A stretch of DNA of 64,000 nt, from assembly GCA_021845665.1 (NCBI GenBank), contig JAJZVO010000018.1, positions 1-64,000 of the forward strand, read 5' to 3'. Shown in pieces: positions 41,576 through 50,005 of the stretch (its first letter is position 1; each line of letters starts with the position of its first letter). This DNA is from Bacteroidota bacterium (GTDB lineage: Bacteria; Bacteroidota; Ignavibacteria; Kryptoniales; JAKASW01). The translations under genes were made by a program, and so were the position numbers. The notes under the pieces are model-generated. The model was not told the DNA's origin and searched no databases. It saw only the letters and a program-made list of their open reading frames with translations.

Positions 41576-42261
41576 AATACGCTGTCATATCGGACATCCA
41601 CTCGAACATCGAAGCCCTCATGGCCGTAATGTCGGCGATCCGGAAAAAACATGTCGACGAGATCATATGCCTCGGCGACATCGTAGGCTACGGTGCGAAC
41701 CCGGACGAGGCCGCTGAGATCGTCAGGAATGAAGTCAAGCATGTCGTGCGAGGTAACCACGACGACGCACTTTTCGACGAGCGGACATACTCCATGATTA
41801 ACCCTTACGCCCGGACCGCGATAGAGTACGCCCGGACCGTCCTCTCACCGGATAGTCTGAATTGGTTGAAGGAAATCCCGCTTACTCTAAAGCTCGGTGA
41901 TGTTCTGCTCGTGCATGCGTCGCCGTCGCAGCCTCACGAATGGAAATATGTGCTTTCGCAGAACGACGCCCTGGTCGAGCTGTCTGCGTTCGAAGAAAGG
42001 GTCTGTCTCATCGGACATACACATGTGCCAGGCATATTCAAACAGGAAATCGGGCACGAACGAGTCAGAGAGCTGATCAACGTCGGCAGCGTCGGCCAGC
42101 CGCGCGACGGCGATAACCGGGCAAGCTTCGGGATAATCGACACGGATAATTTCACCTACAGGAATTTCCGCGTCGAGTACGACTGCAGGATGGCAGGGAA
42201 CAAGATAATCGCAACAGGCTTGCCTGCCTTTCTCGCTGAGCGGTTGGAGAAGGGAAGATAG
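41572..42261 (+). CDS. Calcineurin-like metallophosphoesterase
   Basis: A 229-residue YfcE-like phosphoesterase. The metal ligands are visible in order: Asp8 and His10 (SDIHSN), Asp36 (LGDIVGYGANP), Asn62-His63 (RGNHDD), a histidine in VLLVHASPS, and GHTHVPG. The insert GYGANPDEAAE is typical of a widespread bacterial subgroup acting on phosphodiesters or protein phosphate; the substrate is not known. It is co-translated with the methyltransferase and convergent with typA. Confidence 0.9.
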   Translation: MKYAVISDIHSNIEALMAVMSAIRKKHVDEIICLGDIVGYGANPDEAAEIVRNEVKHVVRGNHDDALFDERTYSMINPYARTAIEYARTVLSPDSLNWLKEIPLTLKLGDVLLVHASPSQPHEWKYVLSQNDALVELSAFEERVCLIGHTHVPGIFKQEIGHERVRELINVGSVGQPRDGDNRASFGIIDTDNFTYRNFRVEYDCRMAGNKIIATGLPAFLAERLEKGR

Positions 42262-42271
42262 GTTCAGACGA

Positions 42272-42302
42272 ATTGCGACTCACCTTCGAGGCGAGTCGCA
42301 AT
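42272..42302. terminator. Bidirectional hairpin between convergent genes
   Basis: ATTGCGACTC (42272-42281) pairs perfectly with GAGTCGCAAT (42293-42302). It sits between the ends of the phosphoesterase (plus) and typA (minus). Confidence 0.6.
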
Positions 42303-42358
42303 GGGGGAATTCAGGATTGAAAAGTTGATGCGGTCAACCGCTGCCGCCGGGGAGGCGG

Positions 42359-44179
42359 TTACGCGACCGCCGTCTTCTTCCGCGACTTGTACCGCTCGTC
42401 GTGATCGAGTATTCGCTCGCGAAGGCGGATAGATTTCGGCGTGAACTCGACATATTCGTCTTCGTTTATCCACTCGATCGCTTTCTCGACGGTCATTATG
42501 ATCGGCGGTTCGAGGCGGATGGCCTCGTCGGCTCCCGAAGCGCGCATGTTCGTCAAATGTTTCGTCTTGCATACGTTCGCAACGATCGTATCTTCACGTG
42601 CGTTCTCTCCCACGATCATGCCTGCGTAAACTTCGGTTCCGGGTTCGAGGAAGAACGTCATCCTTTCACCTAACTTCCACATCGCATAGGCGACGGCTAT
42701 CCCGGTTTCGAGCGCGACGACGGCGCCTTTGTTCCGCCCCTCGATCTCGCCCTTGAACGGCTCATAACCGTGGTAGTTGTGGTGAAGAATCCCCGTACCC
42801 TTGGTCTGAGTCATAAACTCTGTCCTGAAACCTATGAGCCCTCTTGCGGGCACGATGAACTCAAGTCTCGTATTGCCATGGCTGGGCAGCAGATTCTTCA
42901 TCTCGCCTTTTCGCCTGCTGAGATTGTCAATCACCGTGCCTACGAATTCGTCGGGCACATCAATGATAACGTGCTCGACGGGCTCGTGCAGCTCATGGTT
43001 GATGGTCTTGAATATTACCTGCGGCTTGCCGACCTGGAATTCATATCCCTCCCGGCGCATCGTCTCGATGAGTATGGCGAGATGAAGCTCACCTCTCCCG
43101 CTGACGCGGAAAACATCTGGAGCGTCTCCCACTTCGATGCGGAGACTGACATTGGACCTTAACTCGCGCGCAAGGCGTTCCGCAAGGTTTCTGGTCGTTA
43201 CGAACTTACCTTCCTTGCCCGCGAAGGGAGAATTGTTGACAACAAAGTTCATCGAGAGCGTAGGCTCTTCTATGTTGACGAAGGGAAGCGGCGTGACGTC
43301 GGCCGGATCGCAGATCGTCTCGCCGATATCCACGTCTTCCATCCCTGCGAGCGCGATTATCTCTCCGGCGCTCGCGTCAAGCGCCTCGTTCCTTTTAAGC
43401 CCTTCGAATGTGAATATCTTGGTGATCTTGGCGTCCTCGACTTTACCGTCCTTGTGGACAACCCGCATAGGCGCACCGTCCTTGATTGTCCCGCGGAATA
43501 TTCTCCCAATCCCGAGGCGTCCGATGTAGTCGTTGTATTCGATGTTCATGACGAGCATCTGGAAGGGAGACTCCGCATCGGCGGGCGGCTCCGGAATTGT
43601 CTTGAGTATTGTTTCGAATAGAGGCGAGAGATCTCCGTTTTCTTGATCGAGAGAATACTGGGCGATTCCCTGCTTCGCGATCGTGTAAATGACAGGGAAG
43701 TCTATTTGCTCGTCGTTCGCACCGAGCGAGATGAACAGGTCATAGACTTCGTTCAAAACTTCCGACGGACGTGCGTCCTTCCTGTCGATCTTGTTTATCA
43801 CGACAATCGGCTTAAGGTTCAGCTCCAGCGCTTTGCGCAAAACGAACTTTGTCTGCGGAAGCGGACCTTCCGCGGCATCCACGAGGAGAAGAACACCGTC
43901 GACCATCTTCAGCGTTCGCTCCACCTCTCCGCCGAAGTCGGAGTGACCGGGCGTATCTACGATGTTTATTTTGACATCCTTGTAACGTACCGATGCATTC
44001 TTCGCGAGGATTGTGATTCCCTTTTCCCGCTCGAGGTCGTTCGAATCGAGGATGCGGGTTCCCATATTCTGGTTTTCCCTGAACGTCCCGGTTTGCTTGA
44101 GCATGTGGTCGACAAGCGTTGTCTTTCCATGGTCAACGTGAGCAATTATGGCTATGTTTCTAAGTTTATAATCTCTCAT
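42359..44179 (-). CDS. typA: Ribosome-associated GTPase TypA/BipA
   Basis: A 606-residue translational GTPase of normal length, close to EF-G in the GTPase and beta-barrel domains. G1 is AHVDHGKTT (residues 13-21), G3 [12 protein letters not shown]4 [12 protein letters not shown]. The C-terminal TypA-specific domain includes [20 protein letters not shown] and [19 protein letters not shown]. TypA binds 70S ribosomes and is needed for ribosome assembly and stress growth. Upstream on its strand lies a structured palindrome at 44222-44287. No other gene shares its transcript. Confidence 0.97.
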   Translation of the reverse strand: MRDYKLRNIAIIAHVDHGKTTLVDHMLKQTGTFRENQNMGTRILDSNDLEREKGITILAKNASVRYKDVKINIVDTPGHSDFGGEVERTLKMVDGVLLLVDAAEGPLPQTKFVLRKALELNLKPIVVINKIDRKDARPSEVLNEVYDLFISLGANDEQIDFPVIYTIAKQGIAQYSLDQENGDLSPLFETILKTIPEPPADAESPFQMLVMNIEYNDYIGRLGIGRIFRGTIKDGAPMRVVHKDGKVEDAKITKIFTFEGLKRNEALDASAGEIIALAGMEDVDIGETICDPADVTPLPFVNIEEPTLSMNFVVNNSPFAGKEGKFVTTRNLAERLARELRSNVSLRIEVGDAPDVFRVSGRGELHLAILIETMRREGYEFQVGKPQVIFKTINHELHEPVEHVIIDVPDEFVGTVIDNLSRRKGEMKNLLPSHGNTRLEFIVPARGLIGFRTEFMTQTKGTGILHHNYHGYEPFKGEIEGRNKGAVVALETGIAVAYAMWKLGERMTFFLEPGTEVYAGMIVGENAREDTIVANVCKTKHLTNMRASGADEAIRLEPPIIMTVEKAIEWINEDEYVEFTPKSIRLRERILDHDERYKSRKKTAVA

Positions 44180-44221
44180 TTCAAATACTCTTTTCCATCA
44201 GATCTCATTCCATATCGGGTG

Positions 44222-44287
44222 ATTGCACCGCGGTGAGCTTGCGCGCCCTGCCTTTGCGGTCCGCCGCGCAGGCAGACGAGGTGCAAT
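44222..44287. repeat. Structured palindrome upstream of typA
   Basis: Outer arms ATTGCACC (44222-44229) and GGTGCAAT (44280-44287), with a nested pair CTGCC/GGCAG and GCGG/CCGC inside. It lies 43 bases before the typA start on the minus strand, so it could be a 5'-leader hairpin or an inserted repeat. Confidence 0.45.
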
Positions 44288-44934
44288 GGCATCTACGCAA
44301 TTTTGTGCTTCGTCCGGGGAACATCTCTGATTGAAGTCAACCCGGGACGGGAACCTTTTTTCTCTGCAACAAGATAACACAATCGGGCCAAATAGAAAAC
44401 GACCATGTGCGATGGCATTGCCAACCTGTTGACTTCGTTGGAGTTACGTCCGCGGTCAATTCAGCCGCGAAACAAACACCGGAACGGGTCCGAATGAAAC
44501 GATATATCGGACTATGAAAGATATTAGATGGTTCATGTCACTCCCTAAGTAAATGTGACGCCAGCCTGCCGGCAGACAGGAGGACAGAACCGCCACTTGA
44601 ATCCCTAACTCGAATCGAACCGCCCGATGATTTACCCGAACAATGCCGTGGTAGAGAACAGGCAAATGCTTTCTTGGGTGCCGTTCTTGTCGCCCGAGAG
44701 ATTGAAGCCCTTCATATCGCAGGACATCGGCAGCTTCACCTTGACAGAGCACCTTCTCCCGCGAAACTCGAATGACTTCGCGTCACGAATTTCCCGATCG
44801 ACGGGCCATTATTCTGAGATCGTCACTTTGAACTATTCGGGTACCGGCTATGTTGAGGTTTTAAACGCCGGACGGTCGAAGAAAGGTGTGTCATATAAAG
44901 TATATGGTGGTAATTCCGTCCGGCATTTTTCTTT
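44288..44934. other. Stretch without a recognised gene
   Basis: A plus-strand frame at 44627-45028 contains PFLSPERLKPFISQDIGSFT and LTEHLLPRNSNDFASR, but has no ribosome site, runs into the minus-strand methyltransferase gene, and matches no family I know. A GCCTGCCGGCAG-like palindrome lies near 44566-44580. Confidence 0.4.
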
Positions 44935-45444
44935 TCAAGTTATTGATCTTCGAAGAGCTTGCGTTTCAATCCTTATCCTTCTCCAAAGGACGGCGGCATT
45001 AATTATCGTAAAAAGTGAGGCGGTGTAGTAACATGAAAACACCAAAGGCACTGCCGCTATTTCCGTCGCGACTGCCAGGTAGTTCGGATGCCTTATGAAC
45101 CTGTACGGACCGCGCCTCACGATCCGATGTCCAGGGGCGATAAGTATTTTTGTGTTCCAGTATACACCGAGGGAAGAGATCGCCCAGTATCGCAGGCCTT
45201 GCGCTGAAAGGAAGATCGCGACTAATATCTGCCAGTAGCCACTAATGGAGCGCCGGAAGATAATGTATTCGGCGAGGATCGATGCGAAAAACGCCGCGTG
45301 CATTACTACAATGAAACGGTAGCCAGTTCGGTCGATCTCGATAGCATCCAGCTTCTTGAGGACGATTTCGTGACGACGTGCGATGACGAGTTCGGCGATC
45401 CTCTGTGCCAGGATAAATATGAGGGAAACAATGAGTGGAATCAT
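44935..45444 (-). CDS. Isoprenylcysteine carboxyl methyltransferase-like membrane protein
   Basis: A 169-residue membrane protein of the ICMT/PEMT fold. The signature RIVRRGPYRFIRHPNYLAVA (about residues 109-128) binds SAM, and the C-terminus ends in hydrophobic helices followed by RIRIETQAL. It overlaps the type III polyketide synthase stop by 4 bases. In Bacillus subtilis the BpsA/BpsB pair has the same make-up: the methyltransferase O-methylates alkylpyrones made by the synthase. I infer the same role here. The usual C-terminal acidic pair is largely kept (RIETQ). Confidence 0.88.
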   Translation of the reverse strand: MIPLIVSLIFILAQRIAELVIARRHEIVLKKLDAIEIDRTGYRFIVVMHAAFFASILAEYIIFRRSISGYWQILVAIFLSAQGLRYWAISSLGVYWNTKILIAPGHRIVRRGPYRFIRHPNYLAVATEIAAVPLVFSCYYTASLFTIINAAVLWRRIRIETQALRRSIT

Positions 45445-46505
45445 TCTATCCTGAAGAGAATGAGTTCTGAGCTGAAGCCGGGGCCGAGTGCAGAGATCAG
45501 GCCGTACTCGCCAGGGCTGAACTCGCCCCTGTCCGTGAATTCCTTTAGAACATAAAGCACCGTGGGCGAAGACATGTTCCCGTGTTTTCGAAGGACGTTC
45601 CGGGTAAATTTCATCTCATCCTTTTTCAGACCGAGCGCTTCTTCGTAGGCATCAATGACCTTCGGCCCGCCGGGATGTACCACGTAATGTTTTATTTTCC
45701 CCAGGCCGATGTTGTTTTGGTCGGCGAGCTCTTGAATGTTTTCTCTGACACTCCCGTGAACGATCGTAGGTATGTCTTTGCTGAAGATGACCTTGAGGCC
45801 GCTGTCCTTGACGTCCCATCCCATGACGTCGAGTGAATCGTCATATATTGTCGAGAGGGAATTGAGGAGTGCAAGTCCTTGCCGACCGGCGAGCGGATGT
45901 TTGTCTCCGACTACCAGTACTGCTGCAGCCCCGTCTGAGAAAAGCGAGGTGCCTATGATATTACTCTTGCTGTAATCGTCCTTTTGAAAAGTGAGTCCGC
46001 AGAGCTCGACAGCTATTACAAGGGCGGCATGCGAAGGGAAGGCGGAAGTATACTCGAGCGCGCGGCTTAATCCTACTGCGCCGCCGGCGCACCCAATCCC
46101 CCATATCGGACTCCTGCGGACGTGCCGGTCGAACCCGAGTATGTTGTGCAATCTGGCGTCAATGCTGGGAGTCGCGATGCCGGTGCTTGATACGAAGATT
46201 ACATGCTGGACCTCCCTGCTCTCTAACCCGGCCGTAGAAAGGCATCTTAGGGCGCAGGAGGCAGACATCCTGACCGCGTTTTCCACGTAAAGCGCATTCC
46301 TCTCGGCGAATCCGTGAAGCTCGCCATACCACTCTTTGGATTCGGTGAAATGGCGCGATTCGATCGAAGCGTTGGTAAAGACACTCGCAAGACGGTCGAA
46401 ACCGGCTCTCTCTTTAGAGAAAACCTGCCGGGCAAATTCCTTCACTTCATCTTGTCCGACTATGGTTGGTGCATCCTCGGTTGCGACTGAAATTAGCTTT
46501 GACAT
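45441..46505 (-). CDS. Type III polyketide synthase (alkylpyrone-synthase-like)
   Basis: A 354-residue chalcone-synthase-fold enzyme that extends an acyl-CoA with malonyl-CoA and cyclises the chain to pyrones or resorcinols. The catalytic triad is Cys139 (GIGCAGGAVG), His277 (VVHPGGPKV) and Asn310 (KHGNMSSPT). The start is ATG 46505 with AAGGAG upstream; the longer frame begins from a GTG that overlaps that ribosome site. With the ICMT-like partner it forms a compact pathway for methylated alkylpyrones, lipids made by some Gram-positive and Gram-negative bacteria. It faces away from amt across a 244-base shared upstream region. Confidence 0.93.
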   Translation of the reverse strand: MSKLISVATEDAPTIVGQDEVKEFARQVFSKERAGFDRLASVFTNASIESRHFTESKEWYGELHGFAERNALYVENAVRMSASCALRCLSTAGLESREVQHVIFVSSTGIATPSIDARLHNILGFDRHVRRSPIWGIGCAGGAVGLSRALEYTSAFPSHAALVIAVELCGLTFQKDDYSKSNIIGTSLFSDGAAAVLVVGDKHPLAGRQGLALLNSLSTIYDDSLDVMGWDVKDSGLKVIFSKDIPTIVHGSVRENIQELADQNNIGLGKIKHYVVHPGGPKVIDAYEEALGLKKDEMKFTRNVLRKHGNMSSPTVLYVLKEFTDRGEFSPGEYGLISALGPGFSSELILFRIE

Positions 46506-46749
46506 TCGAGACTCCTTATTCGACACGGATTTCTTGACAGTTCATTCCTGCTCTCGTTGGCAGGGGCCAATTGTTGAGGAATTTAACTCCGCTTAGCCAT
46601 AATCCATAAAAAGCTTTGTTTATGAGACTGGAAATATTATTTTCTAAAGTTAATTCTGTTCTTATATGCTCACTGTTTAGGCGGATATCGCTCCAGACAG
46701 GGCGCTGCTCTAACACAATCAAGAAACAACAAGCTTTTGAGATCAAGCG

Positions 46750-48117
46750 ATGAAGAAATACATGCTTCTCGTTACACCTGCGACACTTCTTGTATTTGCA
46801 CGGCTTGCCTTTGCACAATCAGCGGAGGGAGGGGCAAATCAGGCCGCCATTGCACAGACGGTTCGGCACGCCCACCAGATGGTAACCGTCAATTCGGGAG
46901 ATACCACCTGGATGCTGATATCGACCGCACTTGTCATGCTGATGACTCCAGGTCTGGCGCTTTTCTACGGCGGGATGGTTCGCCGGAAGAACGTGCTTGG
47001 CACGATAATGCAGAGCTTCATAGCCATCGGAGTGATTACGGTGCAGTGGGTTCTGTTCGGCTACTCGCTTGCCTTCGGTCCCGACATCGATCATGTCATT
47101 GGGAGCCTCAAGTGGTTCGGGCTTAACGGCGTCGGGCTCGCTCCAAACCCGGAGTATGCCCCTACGATTCCTCACGAGGCATTCATGCTTTTTCAAATGA
47201 TGTTTGCCATTATCACTCCTGCTTTGATAACAGGCGCGATTGCCGAGAGGTTCAAGTTCAAGACCTATATCGTGTTTCTTCTCTTGTGGGCAACATTCGT
47301 TTATGATCCTCTGGCTCATTGGATCTGGGGAGTGGGAGGGTGGATGAGAAACCTCGGTGCGCTCGACTTCGCCGGCGGTCTGGTCGTGCATGTGAGCTCG
47401 GGCGTCTCTGCACTCGTTGCAGCAAAGCTTATCGGAAGAAGGAGAGGGTACGGCCAGGAGCCGATGCCGCCCCACAATCTCACGATGACCCTTATTGGAG
47501 TTGCGCTTCTTTGGTTCGGATGGTTCGGTTTCAATGCCGGAAGTGCACTCGCTTCTGGTGCGCTTGCGACTTCGGCATTTCTTGCGACTCAGATAGCGGC
47601 TTCCTCCGCTGCGCTGTCATGGACGATTGCCGAGTGGTACACCCGGGGGAAGCCCACGGTTCTCGGTGCGGCATCGGGAGCGGTAGCCGGACTTGTCGCC
47701 ATCACTCCCGCATCCGGTTTCGTCGGGCCTATGGCGGCATTGATCATCGGCTTTCTCGGCGGGCTGATATGTTTCTCCGGTATAAGGCTGAAGGAGAAGT
47801 TCGGTTACGACGACTCTCTCGATACCGTCGGTGTGCACGGCGTCGGAGGTGCCTGGGGAGCTATTGCCACCGGGCTCTTCGCTTCCGTCATGATTAATCC
47901 CGCCGGTGCGAACGGACTCTTCAACGGTAATGTCAAGCTCCTCGGTGATCAGCTCATCGCGCTTGTTGTCGTGATCATTTATGCCTTCACAATTACCTGG
48001 GTAATTCTGAAGCTTCTCGACAAGACTATGGGGCTCCGCGTTTCACCAGAAGATGAAATTGATGGACTCGATCTGGCTCAACACGGAGAAAGCGGGTATG
48101 TGTTCGAAGAACTGTGA
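46750..48117 (+). CDS. amt: Ammonium transporter
   Basis: A 455-residue Amt protein. A signal-like helix (residues 1-22, ending AFAQ) precedes eleven membrane helices. DTTWMLISTALVMLMTPGLA and LFYGGMVRRKN are the conserved start, and the pore histidines are His190 (DPLAHWIWG) and His363 (VGVHGVGGAWG). The phenylalanine-gate and SGVSALVAAK regions are in place. It lets ammonium into the cell under nitrogen limitation. A glnK/glnB gene, usual next to amt, is not in this window; the C-terminal tail ends GESGYVFEEL. Confidence 0.95.
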   Translation: MKKYMLLVTPATLLVFARLAFAQSAEGGANQAAIAQTVRHAHQMVTVNSGDTTWMLISTALVMLMTPGLALFYGGMVRRKNVLGTIMQSFIAIGVITVQWVLFGYSLAFGPDIDHVIGSLKWFGLNGVGLAPNPEYAPTIPHEAFMLFQMMFAIITPALITGAIAERFKFKTYIVFLLLWATFVYDPLAHWIWGVGGWMRNLGALDFAGGLVVHVSSGVSALVAAKLIGRRRGYGQEPMPPHNLTMTLIGVALLWFGWFGFNAGSALASGALATSAFLATQIAASSAALSWTIAEWYTRGKPTVLGAASGAVAGLVAITPASGFVGPMAALIIGFLGGLICFSGIRLKEKFGYDDSLDTVGVHGVGGAWGAIATGLFASVMINPAGANGLFNGNVKLLGDQLIALVVVIIYAFTITWVILKLLDKTMGLRVSPEDEIDGLDLAQHGESGYVFEEL

Positions 48118-48502
48118 GCTGCATTCAATCCCCGGAGGTCGGTGGAGCAGCAAAGATCGGCGCACCGATACAGCATGTGGTGGTACGCATCTCTGCGAGA
48201 GCCATCCCTTACCGGGACAAAATGCTGCAGATGGAAATAACCGTCGGAATGAGGACTACCGCGGAACTCTTATTTGTTTCACTTACCATGTGGGAATATT
48301 TCATAACCTCGAAAGTCTGTATGTCGGTTCTGAATTGGACTCACTGGCAGCAATTCTGAATTTAGAAACGCGGGTGCTAAGCTGCGGGTCTCGTCCAAGT
48401 CCGTTAGTTTCTTAAAGAAACCCGGAAGGGGACATCCTCGAATATTGACACCCCGGTCCCTCAGGAATATATTGAATCGTGTTTCAGAACAGGAGAAGCG
48501 GG
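48118..48502. other. Intergenic stretch after amt
   Basis: Only short frames without motifs are seen. I looked specifically for a GlnK/PII gene (TxGxxPyxG-type motifs) and did not find one on either strand. Confidence 0.5.
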
Positions 48503-48676
48503 ATGTTTCACAAGGAATCGCAATGGGAAGTCGTCTGCGATGTATGCAGCGGGACTCGCTTTATCGGAGTAGCCCAGCAGGGCGATGAGTACGAGTTAAT
48601 AGAATGCGAAAAATGTCACGGCACCGGATATATCTCCGTTATACAATTCGGTTTCTCCGGTGACGACGAAGAGTAA
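48503..48676 (+). CDS. Small zinc-ribbon protein
   Basis: A 57-residue protein with two DnaJ-like Cys-pair motifs: CDVCSGTRFIG (about residues 12-22) and CEKCHGTGYI (about 35-44). These make a single zinc-binding ribbon of the kind found in DnaJ cysteine-rich repeats. The C-terminus is acidic (GDDEE). The start is ATG 48503, with AGGAGAAGCG before it. Function unknown; possibly a zinc-dependent chaperone accessory. It stands alone. Confidence 0.75.
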   Translation: MFHKESQWEVVCDVCSGTRFIGVAQQGDEYELIECEKCHGTGYISVIQFGFSGDDEE

Positions 48677-48771
48677 ATCCGGAGTCCGTGAGTTCCTATT
48701 GCGTTCAGCGAACGCTGCCACTTCGGGTGTGAACCTTCAGTCACGAAGATCAAAAGCTTGAGCATTATCAC

Positions 48772-49203
48772 ATGAAGACACAAAGCCTCGCAATACTACC
48801 CGGCATCACGATTCAACTCTCGGAACTGGAGTTTCGCACGTCACGCAGCGGAGGCCCCGGCGGGCAGAACGTCAACAAGGTCGAGTCGAAGGTCGAACTT
48901 CTCTTTGACGCGGCGAACTCTCCTTCGCTGACCGATTCTCAGCGGTCGCGTCTGATGGAGCGGCTCCGGGGCAGGATCGACACTTTAGGAGTACTTCACC
49001 TGGCGTCACAAGTCTCGCGGAGCCAGCTGGAAAACCGGCAGATTGTGGTCGAGGAATTTGTCCGTCTGGTCGGGGCAGCTCTGAAACCTCGCAAGAGAAG
49101 AATTAAGACGCGTCCCTCAGGAGCTTCAAAGGAAGAGAGACTGAAAAGGAAAAGGATCCGGTCGGAGAAAAAGAGGTTCCGAGGCGTTCGCGGCGTTGAA
49201 TAG
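48772..49203 (+). CDS. arfB: Ribosome-rescue hydrolase ArfB
   Basis: A 143-residue protein with the release-factor motif GGQ (residues 30-32, in RSGGPGGQNVNKVESK) and a basic C-terminal tail (RKRRIKTRPSGAS..., ending EKKRFRGVRGVE) that sits in the mRNA channel of stalled ribosomes. It hydrolyses peptidyl-tRNA on non-stop complexes. The length is normal for YaeJ/ArfB. It is convergent with the broken dehydrogenase gene ending 4 bases away. Confidence 0.95.
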   Translation: MKTQSLAILPGITIQLSELEFRTSRSGGPGGQNVNKVESKVELLFDAANSPSLTDSQRSRLMERLRGRIDTLGVLHLASQVSRSQLENRQIVVEEFVRLVGAALKPRKRRIKTRPSGASKEERLKRKRIRSEKKRFRGVRGVE

Positions 49204-49206
49204 CCT

Positions 49207-49954
49207 TCAGATATAATCTTCCCGGCGCTGGACGTTTCTCAGGGGATCGCCGTGAAGAAAACGGAGGATGTTGTCGAGATCCCGGTCTAGCGCCATGACG
49301 AGTGCTCCTTCGGTCAGGAATGAATTGTGAGGCGACCCCAGTAGATTATCGAGTTCAAAGAACGGGTAATGCACCTCGAACTTGGGATAATTAAAGGGTT
49401 CGATCCACCATGCCTCTATGCCCGCCTTGAAATGCGGATGCGTCTTCAAGTGTTCATATAAGCTTCGCTCATCGATCAGGTCGCCGCGTGCAACATTTAT
49501 CAGTACGGCATCAGGTTTCATCAGTTCGAGTTCTCTTTTCCCGATGAGCCCGCGTGTGTTTCGGTTGAGGCCGATCGACAGCAACATGAAGTCGGATTCC
49601 GCGAGTACCTTGTCGAGATCCGAAAGAGTGCCGATGAAATCGATCTCCCGATCTGTTCTCCCGCTGGAATTTATCGCCATGATTTTCATTCCGAATGCTC
49701 GAGCGAGTTCTGCGGTTTTCCTGCCGATGCCGCCGAAACCGACTATGCCAAGGGTCGAACCCGACAGCGAGCTCTTTATCTTTTATGTCTCTTCTGAAAT
49801 TCATCGCGAGCAATACATCCGCTTCCTCCAGGAGGCGAGCTCGACGTTAATCGTCCGCGCCCGAGAGTAGGTCCACCTCGATTACTCCGTGGAGCTTTCC
49901 CATTATGAGCTCGGTCATCTCGCGATTCAGTTTTTGTGCTGCCACTAGTTTCAT
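49207..49954 (-). pseudogene. D-isomer-specific 2-hydroxyacid dehydrogenase, broken
   Basis: The minus strand begins MKLVAAQKLNREMTELIMGK, LHGVIEVDLLSGADD at 49954 and then hits a stop. The next piece RRARLLEEADVLLAMNFRRD runs in another frame, and the Rossmann core SLSGSTLGIVGFGGIGRKTA continues in a third. From there 49689-49207 is intact, through SSGRTDREIDF and KPDAVLINVARGDLIDE, and finishes normally. About 60 residues between the two halves are missing. At least one frameshift and one internal deletion make it non-functional. The C-terminal part alone could be translated as a 160-residue product. Confidence 0.8.
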
Positions 49955-50005
49955 CGCTTATTCTCTTTTATCTCTGGTGGTAATTTAAATTCCTGGTCGA
50001 ATTGG

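Noticed and set aside
42401-44236. Several plus-strand frames opposite typA.
   Set aside because: typA is complete and conserved on the other strand; these have no start signals or motifs.
44627-45028. Plus-strand frame of 133 residues before the ICMT-like gene.
   Set aside because: No ribosome site, overlaps the end of a well-supported minus-strand gene, and no recognisable family; listed only as an unassigned stretch.
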